This document shows positions 14,535 to 23,357 of a stretch of 43,463 nt of DNA, piece by piece (position 1 is the stretch's first letter; the number at the start of each line of letters is the position of its first letter). Source of the DNA: an uncultured Eubacterium sp. (GTDB taxonomy: Bacteria > Bacillota > Clostridia > Lachnospirales > Lachnospiraceae); contig CAUCXT010000026.1 of assembly GCA_958446835.1 (NCBI GenBank), positions 1 to 43,463 on the forward strand, given 5' to 3'. The notes under the pieces were generated by a model, which did not search any database, was not told the origin of the DNA, and was given only the letters and a program-made list of their open reading frames with translations. Position numbers and translations under genes: made by a program.

Positions 14535-16004
14535 TTAGTTACCTCCCAACATAGACGTAATCTTCTCTAATACATGGTCAATCTCAGCATTAAGGGAGGC
14601 TCTCTTTTCCTGATACTGATTAATCAAATCCATAGGGTCAAGAATTTCCTCTTCTTCATGTGGAAATCCACAGAGGTCAATATTATATCCATTGGCTACG
14701 ATTTCATCTACCGTATATTTCTTTGCCTTAGGGAATCCATCTACTTCAATCTCTTCACGATTATCCCACCACTTAAGAGCCAATGCAAAATGCTCCAGCT
14801 TCATGGGCTTTGTCTTTGAGAAGTTCTTATACCCCTCAGGCATGTCCAAACGATAGAACCATATCTCTTCTGTCGGGTGTGTATTTTCAAAGAACAAAAT
14901 GTTTGTCGTAATAGAAGTATACGGAGCAAACACACTGTGTGGCATTCTTATAACTGTATGAAGATTGAACTCCTCTAACAGTTTCTTCTTGATATTTACC
15001 TTTGCATTATCAGTACCAAATAAGAAACCATCAGGCAAAATGATTCCACACCTGCCATCCTTTTTCAATCGAAACATAATAATGTCCATAAATAAATCGG
15101 CAGTCTCTGAACTACGTAGTTCCATCGGGAAGTTTGCTTTTACAGAATCCTTTTCATTACCGCCATATGGTGGGTTCATAAGGACAAGGTCAAACTTTTC
15201 CAGCTTTCTGTACTCTTTGCAATCTGTCTCAAGAGTATTTCCATGAATAATCTCAGGGTTATCAATGTCATGCAAAAGCATATTGGTAACACATAGGATA
15301 TGTGGTAGAGCCTTCTTCTCTACACCATAAACTGTATTATTATAAATTTCCTTATTCTCGTTGGAAGTCAGACTTTCATCATATAATTCATTAAGAGCAG
15401 ACACAAGGAATCCACCAGTACCGCAAGCAAAGTCAGCTACCCTCTCGCCAAGTCTTGGCTTTGTAACTTTTACCATGAAGTCTGTTACTGCTCTAGGTGT
15501 ATAAAATTCGCCAGAATTACCGGCACTCTGTAAATCCTTCAAGAATGACTCGTAAATTGAACCAAATGCGTGTCTTTCCTCATACTCCGTAAAATCAATC
15601 TCATCAATGATATTGATGACCTGTCTAAGCAGGATACCATCTTTCATATAGTTGTTTGCGTCCTCAAAGGCATAACGCACCATCATCTGGTTCATCGGAG
15701 TGTCCTCTGATACTTCAAGATTTTTAAGTGTAGGAAAAAGCTTATTATTGACGAAATTAAGAAGTGCATCCCCTGTTAGAGCCAGACCGTCTTTATTATC
15801 TACCGCCCAGTTTCGCCACTTATACTCATCTGGAATTATGGATATGTAATCATCATTAATAAGCTCCCATTCTTCTTCTTTTGCATCATATATCTTTAGA
15901 AACAGTGTCCACACAATCTGTTCAATTCTCTGAGCGTCTCCATTTACACCTGCATCATTACGCATTACATCTTGTATTCTCTTAACGAAATTAGTTATTG
16001 CCAT
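14535..16004 (-). CDS. hsdM: Type I restriction-modification DNA methyltransferase subunit HsdM
   Basis: 489 residues from MAITNFVKRIQDVM; AGTAGG lies 7 bases before this ATG (an in-frame TTG at 16010 is too near the ribosome site). The N-terminal HsdM helical domain (1-150, with QRIEQIVWTLFLKIYDAKEE) is followed by the SAM-dependent N6-adenine methylase: SGEFYTPRAVTDFMV, motif I VADFACGTGGFLVSALNE (191-199), and motif IV DLVLMNPPYGGNE (NPPY 277-280). It methylates adenine in the HsdS target, protecting host DNA, and forms M2S with HsdS and R2M2S with HsdR. The hsdS gene starts one base after the stop, so the two are coupled. Confidence 0.97.
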   Translation of the reverse strand: MAITNFVKRIQDVMRNDAGVNGDAQRIEQIVWTLFLKIYDAKEEEWELINDDYISIIPDEYKWRNWAVDNKDGLALTGDALLNFVNNKLFPTLKNLEVSEDTPMNQMMVRYAFEDANNYMKDGILLRQVINIIDEIDFTEYEERHAFGSIYESFLKDLQSAGNSGEFYTPRAVTDFMVKVTKPRLGERVADFACGTGGFLVSALNELYDESLTSNENKEIYNNTVYGVEKKALPHILCVTNMLLHDIDNPEIIHGNTLETDCKEYRKLEKFDLVLMNPPYGGNEKDSVKANFPMELRSSETADLFMDIIMFRLKKDGRCGIILPDGFLFGTDNAKVNIKKKLLEEFNLHTVIRMPHSVFAPYTSITTNILFFENTHPTEEIWFYRLDMPEGYKNFSKTKPMKLEHFALALKWWDNREEIEVDGFPKAKKYTVDEIVANGYNIDLCGFPHEEEEILDPMDLINQYQEKRASLNAEIDHVLEKITSMLGGN

Positions 16005-16022
16005 TGCCAAACCTACTTTCTG

Positions 16023-16853
16023 CTATTTTTTTATTTTAATCCTACTTTCTTTGTATTCCCCATTAGGACAGTATTCTTTTAACAACGCTTTAACTATAAT
16101 TTTTTCTGCATCACTCATTCTTGGTCCACATAATACTTCAATACTTTCGAGTGCACTATCATCCAAATCCAAAAACATTCTTGAATATGCTGGTTCGTAT
16201 TCCCTATTCTCTATTCTTCTAATTAATTCTATCTGTTTTTCAGTTGTTGGTGGATTGGATTCTTTCAATCCCATTGGCATAACAGAATAAATATATCGCC
16301 ATTCTTTTTGAAAACTCCATTCTTTGCGTTTATACCTTCCTATTTCTTCAAGCGAATACGAAAAATCTAGTTTTCCACTTCCTATATTTCCCTCATTCAA
16401 ATATTGCTTAAACTTTTCCTCTGATGATACTTCTCGTACTTTAGGATATAATTTTTTTATATCATTTGTATATTCAATTTCAATTAACTTTGGCTGTGTT
16501 GCAACTATACTCACCTTATTTTCGTTATACATCTTTTCAAAATTGATATATGTTTCAACATCTTGGTTAAAAAAATATTCATTTTTTTTGTAAGAATATT
16601 TTTTAAATGGAAATTTAGGCAACCTTATTCTTACACCATGCATATCAGGAGTATACAAATTCCAAAGCGGAATAGACTCCTGTTCATCACTTGTCCAACA
16701 ACTTACATATACAAATCTTCCAAATTTCCCCATATCAAATGTTTCTGCTTCTTCGCTATCATCAACATTTAATAAATTATTAAAGCAAAGTGTATTATTT
16801 TTTAATATTAATGCAAGAGTTTCTATACTCGTATAATGATATAAATAATCCAT
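16023..16853 (-). CDS. DUF2971 family protein inside the R-M operon
   Basis: 276 residues with GGGAG before the ATG. The N-terminus has the DUF2971 signature: LYHYTSIETLALILKNNTLC then FNNLLNVDDSEEAE, and after it FVYVSCWTSDEQESIPLWNL with YTPDMHGVRI. This family keeps a conserved HYT, ND/DD-E and W-x-x-Y-x-x-x-x-x-G pattern reminiscent of ADP-ribosyltransferase-like folds and is found often in defence islands. It sits between hsdR and hsdM, 18 bases ahead of the hsdM stop-side gap and 24 bases after hsdR, so it is co-transcribed. Whether it adds an abortive-infection effector to the R-M system or is a passenger is unknown. Confidence 0.88.
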   Translation of the reverse strand: MDYLYHYTSIETLALILKNNTLCFNNLLNVDDSEEAETFDMGKFGRFVYVSCWTSDEQESIPLWNLYTPDMHGVRIRLPKFPFKKYSYKKNEYFFNQDVETYINFEKMYNENKVSIVATQPKLIEIEYTNDIKKLYPKVREVSSEEKFKQYLNEGNIGSGKLDFSYSLEEIGRYKRKEWSFQKEWRYIYSVMPMGLKESNPPTTEKQIELIRRIENREYEPAYSRMFLDLDDSALESIEVLCGPRMSDAEKIIVKALLKEYCPNGEYKESRIKIKK

Positions 16854-16877
16854 AATATTTCTCCCATTTTGTATATA

Positions 16878-19220
16878 TTATGCAGAGAAGATTTCATCCT
16901 CCAGTTCCTTCACAGCCTGTTCATATGCTGCTTTGCCTCCAAAAGCTTTGACAATCTTCATAGGACTGCCAAACTGCTGGAATTCGTGTAACTGCAGCAC
17001 TTTTGTCTCCTCTATCTCTTTCAAGCCTTCACTTGCATACTTATCCATAAGTGCTCCCAAAACCTTTTGTGCCAATTCTGAATACTTATAGAGATATCCT
17101 CTCTTCTGAACATTTTTAACACGTTCAATGCGGGTAAGTGGTGCTTTATCATATGCAAGGTGCAAGATTAAATCAAAATCGTCTATATCGGTCTGACCTG
17201 TCTCTTCACGAACAGCATCCAGAAGTACTCCATCCTCACGAAGCTCCTCTACAATAGCCTGTTTCTTTTTAGCTTCATTCCACTTCTTGAGGAATATATC
17301 TAACCTTGCATACTGTCCTAAGATATTCTTTCTTGTATAGTCGATAAGGCTCTCTGTTATAAGTTTTCCATCTTTATCAATGTACTGTATTCTCTCCGAC
17401 AGAACCTTGACTTCTACATCATTGACATAATACTTCTTAGGCTTTTCATAGTCATCACCATAACCCCAATCATCGCCAGAATCACCAGTATTTCCTGTAC
17501 CTGAATTACTGCCAGTATCATCTTCATTGCCTGTTACTGGATCTACTGGGTCATCGCCAGTAATGTCGATTACTACCTCAGGGTTACCATCAAAATCCTT
17601 ATCAGCAAATAATCTTGATGCGTTACGGAAATCCATAATTGTGAAATATGTTTTTCCATAATCTTCAAGCAGACGAGTACCTCGACCAATAATCTGTTTG
17701 AATTCTGTCATGGAATTGATATTGTTATCCAGCACAATGAGCTTGCACATCTTGGCATCAACACCAGTAGTCATCAGCTTGCTTGTGACTGCTATAACAG
17801 GATATGTACTGTCCTCATCAATGAAATTATCCAGTTGAGCTTTACCTTCGGCATTATCTCCGGTTATACGCATAATATACTTGTGGTTCTCAGTCCACAG
17901 GTCTTTATTCTCGGCAATGAGAGCTTGACGCATACGCTCCGCATGCTCTACATCTATGCAGAACACAATCGTCTTGCTGAACCTATCAGTTTTTTTCAAG
18001 AACTCTGTTACTTTCTTGGCAATGACTTTGGTTCTTTCATCAAGTACAAGAGTCCTATCAAAGTCTTTTACATTATATTCTCTATCCTCAATTTCATATC
18101 CATTATCATCATGTTTTCCAGCTTCTGGACGATAACCAACAAGGTCTTTGTCAAGTCCTATACGAATGACCTTATATGGGGCAAGGAATCCATCATTAAT
18201 TCCCTGTTTCAGAGAATACTCATAAATAGCTTCTCCAAAATATGTCTGGGATGATGCTTCTTTGGTTTCAATTGGTGTAGCTGTCATACCTATCTGAGTT
18301 GATCCAGAGAAATACTCTAATATTTTTCTCCAAGCAGACTCTTCCTTAGCGGAACCTCTATGACACTCGTCAACGAGTATCAGGTCAAAAAACTCAGGCT
18401 TAAACTGCCTGAATGGCTCTGTCCCCTCATCACCAGCCAACTGCTGATACAATGCCAGATATATCTCATAAGAACTGTCGAGCTGTTTATTCTCGACTTT
18501 AGTCATTTTACCACCAAATGGCTTGAAATCACCTGATATTGTCTGGTCTACAAGAACATTTCTATCTGCAAGAAACAATATCTTCTTTTTAATGCCAGCT
18601 TTCCATAGTCTGTAGATAATCTGAAAAGCCATGAATGTTTTACCAGTTCCTGTTGCACAAACTAAAAGCACCCTATCCCTGCCTCTTGCCACAGCATTTA
18701 CAGTTCTGTCAATGGCAATTCTCTGATAGTAACGAGGTGTCTTATAACCCGGCACCCAGTAATATGGCTCAAGCAGAGCTTTCTCACCAGTTTCAGAAAA
18801 ATTCATTTCATTTACATATCTGTGATACAGTTCATCTGGCGATGGGAACTCATCTAATGAAAGATTACGAATATCACCAGTTATTAAATCCTGCTCTACG
18901 AATCCATCTCCATTGGATGCATATACAAACTTCACATCCAGAGCTTCTGCGTACTCTATAGCCTGTTGCAGTCCTGCTCCTACTGGATGGTTATTATCCT
19001 TAGCTTCTATGATTGCCAATGGGAAATTAGGCTTATAGAATAAAAGATAATCTGCAAATTTCTGCTTGCCTCTTGAAGTTATATTCCCTCTCAGGATGAT
19101 GCGACCTGCTGTAAATGCATACTCATAGCGAATCTGCTTTTTATCCCAGCCTGAATGTTCTACCGCTGGTGTTATATATCTAGCTTTTATATCCTCTTCT
19201 GAAAGGTCTTGTTTTCCCAT
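16878..19220 (-). CDS. hsdR: Type I restriction endonuclease subunit HsdR (EcoEI-like)
   Basis: 780 residues, typical for the EcoEI branch; GGAAGGAG precedes the ATG. The N-terminal HSDR_N nuclease domain has the PD-(D/E)XK residues Asp 57 (ADYLLFYK) and Glu 72-x-Lys 74 (LAIIEAKDN), with the QxxxY helix QQAIEYAEA. The superfamily-2 motor follows: CATGTGKTF (191-195), motif II VDECHRGS (284-287), motif III MTATPIETKE, and motif VI QIIGRGTRLLEDYG. After the motor comes an Asp/Gly/Ser/Thr/Asn-rich linker (TGNEDDTGSNSGTGN and on) of about 40 residues, then the EcoEI_R C-terminal helical domain that binds HsdM. It cuts unmethylated DNA after translocation. First gene of the hsd operon. Confidence 0.97.
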   Translation of the reverse strand: MGKQDLSEEDIKARYITPAVEHSGWDKKQIRYEYAFTAGRIILRGNITSRGKQKFADYLLFYKPNFPLAIIEAKDNNHPVGAGLQQAIEYAEALDVKFVYASNGDGFVEQDLITGDIRNLSLDEFPSPDELYHRYVNEMNFSETGEKALLEPYYWVPGYKTPRYYQRIAIDRTVNAVARGRDRVLLVCATGTGKTFMAFQIIYRLWKAGIKKKILFLADRNVLVDQTISGDFKPFGGKMTKVENKQLDSSYEIYLALYQQLAGDEGTEPFRQFKPEFFDLILVDECHRGSAKEESAWRKILEYFSGSTQIGMTATPIETKEASSQTYFGEAIYEYSLKQGINDGFLAPYKVIRIGLDKDLVGYRPEAGKHDDNGYEIEDREYNVKDFDRTLVLDERTKVIAKKVTEFLKKTDRFSKTIVFCIDVEHAERMRQALIAENKDLWTENHKYIMRITGDNAEGKAQLDNFIDEDSTYPVIAVTSKLMTTGVDAKMCKLIVLDNNINSMTEFKQIIGRGTRLLEDYGKTYFTIMDFRNASRLFADKDFDGNPEVVIDITGDDPVDPVTGNEDDTGSNSGTGNTGDSGDDWGYGDDYEKPKKYYVNDVEVKVLSERIQYIDKDGKLITESLIDYTRKNILGQYARLDIFLKKWNEAKKKQAIVEELREDGVLLDAVREETGQTDIDDFDLILHLAYDKAPLTRIERVKNVQKRGYLYKYSELAQKVLGALMDKYASEGLKEIEETKVLQLHEFQQFGSPMKIVKAFGGKAAYEQAVKELEDEIFSA

Positions 19221-19269
19221 TTACACGACTCCTTCCCTTTTTGTGAATTATCTAATATGTGTGTACTAT

Positions 19270-19309
19270 AATCTAGATTTATAATAACTTTCTTTCTATT
19301 TTTACACAA
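19270..19309 (-). promoter_or_regulatory. Probable hsd operon promoter with AATCTAGATT palindrome
   Basis: Minus-strand -35 TTGTGT (19304-19309), 17-base spacer, -10 TATTAT (19281-19286). A 10-base perfect palindrome AATCTAGATT (19270-19279) begins directly after the -10 box, over the expected transcription start, so it could be an operator. It lies about 60 bases ahead of the HsdR ATG. The rest of the gap 19310-19489 is AT-rich with no gene. Confidence 0.5.
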
Positions 19310-19489
19310 CTATCCAAAAATAATTGTACCACATATTACTAATCTTTTCATCAACATCCTAAGATTAGCGTCATAAATTTTCTAAACTGCTAAACCTTCC
19401 CCTCCCATTCCAGTGCACGAATATTATCACTACACCATTCTGTCCTTCAAAATTATTAATTTCATTAACTTCCCTGCCCCCTCTATTAT

Positions 19490-20296
19490 TTATCCCTCTA
19501 CCAATTTCTTAACAATCATCTTCACATTGTGTATATTTAAAGGACAATTTATAGATTCGTAAGTCACAATAACATCATTGCCCTGAAATAAGCCATTCTC
19601 AGTATATGTATCCATCTTTCTGACAAAATCATCGGCATACTGTGCATCATCCATGCGCCCCGCATGCTCCCAATATGTAATCTTTCCGGTATGAATATTT
19701 ATTATCGTGAAATCCGGGTGGATAGTCTGAGTATGCCCGGCTATTACCACTTCCAGTGGACGCTCATATTTATATAATAAATGCTCATTATTTTTAGCTA
19801 ATATATTAGCTATGATTACCTCAGATTTAGAGCGCACGGTTTCTCCGTTATCTGTCTCATATTTCAAATTTTCCTTATATTTCTGATACGGCTCATAACT
19901 TTCATTTTGCCATATTCTGATTTTTTCGTTTACGCTTATTCTAATCGGAACCACAAGCTGCTTTCTCTCCTGCTGCAACATGTCATAAACATTATCAATC
20001 TCTTCATCATTTTTCGTTTGAGCAAATGTCTCCAATGCCTGCAGCTTCTTCTCAATTAAAGGCTTTACTTTTGCATAATACCCCTTCTGAGCTAACCGTC
20101 TTGCAAGCTGTTCATTCTTCCTGTCTATATATGTCTTTACATATAATCCTGTTTCAGTATTCTTATATTGGTGGTAATAGTATGTCTTTCCGCAGCGATT
20201 CTGGATTTTCAGACCACCCTCCGGGGCATTTGACATATATTTTTCTATTTTCTTTAATGTATGCTTTAATTCTGCTACTTTTTTCTTAATGTCTAT
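19490..20296 (-). CDS. PD-(D/E)XK nuclease-like protein of the WEHxG type, non-standard start
   Basis: The nuclease-like half runs from SKSEVIIANILAKNNEHLLY through YERPLEVVIAG, TIHPDFTIINIHTGKITYWE and HAGRMDDAQYADDFVRKMDT: Glu, HPD and the WEHxG strand replace the usual E...D...ExK. Similar proteins with a helical N-terminus and 'PEG(T/G)L' turn are frequent in Lachnospiraceae; the role is unknown. The first ATG is at 20236, but it has no ribosome site, and the frame continues upstream as VIDIKKKVAELKHTLKKIEK, the expected coiled-coil start. AGGAGG (20305-20310) is 8 bases from an ATA at 20294-20296 and 14 from an ATT at 20288-20290; no ATG, GTG or TTG is in range. So the start is non-canonical or mutated. 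Four hairpin repeats precede it. Confidence 0.7.
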   Translation of the reverse strand: MDIKKKVAELKHTLKKIEKYMSNAPEGGLKIQNRCGKTYYYHQYKNTETGLYVKTYIDRKNEQLARRLAQKGYYAKVKPLIEKKLQALETFAQTKNDEEIDNVYDMLQQERKQLVVPIRISVNEKIRIWQNESYEPYQKYKENLKYETDNGETVRSKSEVIIANILAKNNEHLLYKYERPLEVVIAGHTQTIHPDFTIINIHTGKITYWEHAGRMDDAQYADDFVRKMDTYTENGLFQGNDVIVTYESINCPLNIHNVKMIVKKLVEG

Positions 20297-20316
20297 AACC
20301 TTTTCCTCCTGTTCTC

Positions 20317-20586
20317 TCTGCCTATAACAGCTAATCTTGCCATCTTTGGACTGATATTTATTTGATTATTGGGGATTTTATTTGATTTTCTCTGCCTATA
20401 GCCGAATAAAAAGCAACTGTCGGGCAGAGATTTTGACTTGTATTTTGATATAATTATTGATTTTATTGAATTTTCTCTGCCCATAGCTATGCGATAAGCA
20501 ACCGTTGGACAGAAGTTTTGACGAAACCATAGATTTTCAGTGAATTTTCTCTGCCCACAGCCCGCCGCTATAGCGCGCCGGACAGA
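20317..20586 (-). repeat. Four imperfect tandem hairpin repeats upstream of the nuclease-like gene
   Basis: On the minus strand each unit starts TCTGYCC (or TCAGTCC), ends TATAGGCAGA or similar, and is 37-38 bases: 20550-20586, 20476-20513, 20391-20428 and 20317-20354. Starts are 74, 85 and 74 bases apart. The outer arms pair (TCTGTCC with GGGCAGA, G-U allowed) while inner sequences vary but keep a small stem (for example GCGCGCTATAGCG, GCTTATCGCATAGC). AGAAAATTCAATAAAATC-like sequence follows three of the four. The last unit is most diverged and ends just before the ribosome site of the nuclease-like gene. These are structured leader RNAs or REP-like DNA elements. Confidence 0.75.
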
Positions 20587-20633
20587 AAAGATATCCAGAC
20601 GATATCCGGATGATATCTGAAAGATAATATAAA

Positions 20634-20663
20634 CATCAGCCCCACAAAAATGTGGGGCTGATG
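20634..20663 (-). terminator. Intrinsic terminator of ppdK
   Basis: CATCAGCCCCACA, AAAA, TGTGGGGCTGATG: 13 perfect pairs, followed on the minus strand by TTTATATTATC. It lies 49 bases after the ppdK stop and separates the core genes from the hairpin-repeat/nuclease unit. Confidence 0.9.
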
Positions 20664-20711
20664 AAAAATTATAATCAGATGTTAATGTAAGCTGTAATAC
20701 AATTGCACTAA

Positions 20712-23357
20712 TTACTTTCCTGTATTCTCCGCAATAGCTGCCTGTGCAGCAGCGAGTCTTGCTACAGGTACACGGAATGGTGAACATGATACATAATCAA
20801 GACCAATCTTGTGGCAGAACTCAACGGATGTCGGGTCGCCGCCGTGCTCACCGCAGATACCTACATGGAGGTTAGGGTTAGCCGGTCTGCCGAGCTTGAG
20901 AGTCATCTCCATAAGCTTGCCGACACCTGTCTGGTCAAGCTTTGCGAATGGATCGTTCTCAAAAATCTTTGTGTCGTAGTAAGCATTTAAGAACTTACCT
21001 GCATCATCACGGGAGAAACCGAAGGTCATCTGTGTGAGGTCGTTAGTACCGAAGCAGAAGAAATCAGCTTCCTTAGCAATCTCATCGGCTGTAAGGGCAG
21101 CTCTTGGAATCTCGATCATTGTACCAACCTCATACTTAAGGTCGATGCCTGAAGCGGCAATCTCAGCGTCTGCTGTCTCAACAACGATGTTCTTAACGAA
21201 CTTAAGCTCCTTAACCTCACATACAAGCGGAATCATAATCTCAGGCTTAACTTCCCAGTCCGGATGATTCTTCTTGGTTGTGATAGCTGCACGGATGACA
21301 GCCTTAGTCTGCATCTTCGCAATCTCAGGATATGTTACGGCAAGACGGCATCCTCTGTGACCCATCATAGGGTTGAACTCGTGGAGGGATGCGATTATGT
21401 TCTTGATAGCCTCAACTGGCTTGCCCTGTGCATCAGCAAGCTTCTTGATGTCTGCTTCCTCTGTAGGAACGAACTCATGAAGAGGTGGGTCAAGGAATCT
21501 GATACATACCGGATTGCCCTCAAGTGCTTCGTAGAGCTTAGTGAAGTCATCCTGCTGATATGGAAGAATCTTCTCAAGAGCCTTCTCTCTCTCCTCAACT
21601 GTATCAGAGCAAATCATCTCACGGAATGCAGCGATTCTGCTCTCCTCAAAGAACATATGCTCTGTACGGCAAAGACCAATACCCTCTGCGCCAAGTTCTC
21701 TTGCCTTCTTAGCATCTGCAGGTGTATCTGCATTTGTTCTAACCTTAAGTCTTCTATACTTATCAGCCCAAGCCATGATACGTCCGAACTCACCGGCGAT
21801 AGTTGCATCTACTGTAGGGATAAGACCTGCATAAATGTTACCTGTTGTACCATCAATAGAAATCTCTGAGCCCTCTGTAAATGTCTGTCCATTGAGTGTG
21901 AACTTCTTGTTCTCCTCATCCATATTGATATCGCCACAGCCGGATACACAGCATGTACCCATACCACGGGCAACAACGGCAGCGTGTGATGTCATACCAC
22001 CGCGAACTGTAAGGATACCCTGAGCAGCCTTCATACCTGTGATGTCCTCAGGGGATGTCTCAAGACGGACAAGAACAACCTTCTCGCCTCTTGCCTTCCA
22101 CTCTACTGCGTCATCAGCTGTGAATACAACCTTACCGCAGGCAGCACCAGGAGAAGCGCCAAGTCCCTTTCCAAGTGGTGTTGCAGCCTTAAGAGCCTTA
22201 GCATCGAACTGTGGATGTAATAATGTATCTAAGTTACGAGGGTCGATCATTGCAACAGCTTCCTGCTCTGTCTTCATTCCCTCATCAACTAAATCACATG
22301 CAATCTTAAGAGCAGCCTGAGCTGTTCTCTTACCATTACGGCACTGAAGCATATAGAGCTTACCGTTCTCAACTGTGAACTCCATATCCTGCATGTCATG
22401 GTAATGTCCCTCAAGGATATCGCAAACCTTGATGAAATCTGCATAAGCCTCTGGGAACTTCTCAGCCATCTGTGTGATAGGCATTGGTGTACGAACACCG
22501 GCAACAACGTCCTCGCCCTGTGCATTCGTGAGGAACTCACCCATGAGCTTCTTCTCACCTGTAGCAGGGTCACGGGTGAAGGCAACACCTGTACCTGAAT
22601 TATCATTTAAGTTACCGAATACCATAGGCATTACGTTAACTGCTGTGCCCCATGAATAAGGGATATCATTGTCACGGCGGTATACGTTAGCACGAGGGTT
22701 GTCCCATGAACGGAATACAGCCTCGATAGCAAGCTTTAACTGCTCAACAGGATCTGATGGGAAGTCTGTTCCTAACTGGTTCTTGTACTCAGCCTTGAAC
22801 TGCTCAGCCAGTGTCTTAAGGTCGGCTGCTGTAAGGTCTACATCGTACTTAACACCCTTCTCCTCCTTCATCTTGTCGATAAGCTGCTCGAAATACTTCT
22901 TACCAACCTCCATAACTACGTCGGAGAACATCTGGATAAAACGTCTATAAGAATCATATACAAAACGCTCAAACTTAGGATCCGGGTTACCGGCAATCAT
23001 AGCTGCAACAACGTCATCGTTGAGACCTAAGTTAAGGATTGTGTCCATCATACCCGGCATTGAGGCTCTGGCTCCTGAACGGACAGATACAAGAAGAGGG
23101 TTCTTATGATCACCGAACTTCTTTCCGTTCTCCTTCTCCATCCAGGCTACACCTTCCATAGCCTGTGCCATAATCTCATCATTAATCTTACGACCGTCCT
23201 CATAGTACTGAGTACAAGCCTCTGTTGTTATAGTGAAACCCTGTGGTACCGGAAGACCGATCTCTGTCATCTCAGCAAGATTAGCACCCTTTCCACCGAG
23301 AAGGTTTCTCATGGTCATGTTACCCTCTTTGAAGGTATATACCCATTTGTTAGCCAT
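20712..23357 (-). CDS. ppdK: Pyruvate, phosphate dikinase
   Basis: 881 residues, the usual length. It interconverts pyruvate + ATP + Pi and PEP + AMP + PPi in the cytoplasm, in anaerobes mainly in the glycolytic direction with PPi as energy source. The N-terminal ATP-grasp domain has MRNLLGGKGANLAEMTEIGL and RSGARASMPGMMDTILNLGL; the swivelling phosphohistidine domain has GGMTSHAAVVARGMGTCCVS with the catalytic His; the PEP-binding barrel has GTMIEIPRAALTAD, CFGTNDLTQMTFGFSRDDAG and the catalytic Cys in HVGICGEHGGDP. Ribosome site AGGAGG. It is monocistronic: terminator at 20634 and its own promoter with a CRP/FNR-like palindrome upstream. Confidence 0.98.
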   Translation of the reverse strand: MANKWVYTFKEGNMTMRNLLGGKGANLAEMTEIGLPVPQGFTITTEACTQYYEDGRKINDEIMAQAMEGVAWMEKENGKKFGDHKNPLLVSVRSGARASMPGMMDTILNLGLNDDVVAAMIAGNPDPKFERFVYDSYRRFIQMFSDVVMEVGKKYFEQLIDKMKEEKGVKYDVDLTAADLKTLAEQFKAEYKNQLGTDFPSDPVEQLKLAIEAVFRSWDNPRANVYRRDNDIPYSWGTAVNVMPMVFGNLNDNSGTGVAFTRDPATGEKKLMGEFLTNAQGEDVVAGVRTPMPITQMAEKFPEAYADFIKVCDILEGHYHDMQDMEFTVENGKLYMLQCRNGKRTAQAALKIACDLVDEGMKTEQEAVAMIDPRNLDTLLHPQFDAKALKAATPLGKGLGASPGAACGKVVFTADDAVEWKARGEKVVLVRLETSPEDITGMKAAQGILTVRGGMTSHAAVVARGMGTCCVSGCGDINMDEENKKFTLNGQTFTEGSEISIDGTTGNIYAGLIPTVDATIAGEFGRIMAWADKYRRLKVRTNADTPADAKKARELGAEGIGLCRTEHMFFEESRIAAFREMICSDTVEEREKALEKILPYQQDDFTKLYEALEGNPVCIRFLDPPLHEFVPTEEADIKKLADAQGKPVEAIKNIIASLHEFNPMMGHRGCRLAVTYPEIAKMQTKAVIRAAITTKKNHPDWEVKPEIMIPLVCEVKELKFVKNIVVETADAEIAASGIDLKYEVGTMIEIPRAALTADEIAKEADFFCFGTNDLTQMTFGFSRDDAGKFLNAYYDTKIFENDPFAKLDQTGVGKLMEMTLKLGRPANPNLHVGICGEHGGDPTSVEFCHKIGLDYVSCSPFRVPVARLAAAQAAIAENTGK

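Noticed and set aside
20317..20586. CRISPR array
   Set aside because: The repeats are imperfect, have different inner sequence and 36-47-base AT-rich spacers of related sequence, and there are no cas genes.
20293..20787. 164-codon minus-strand ORF running from the end of ppdK over the hairpin repeats
   Set aside because: It begins inside ppdK in another frame, crosses the terminator and the repeats, and reads as non-protein-like sequence.
21264..21869. 201-codon plus-strand ORF inside ppdK
   Set aside because: Mirror frame of a highly conserved enzyme gene; Cys/Leu/Ser-rich and without start signals.
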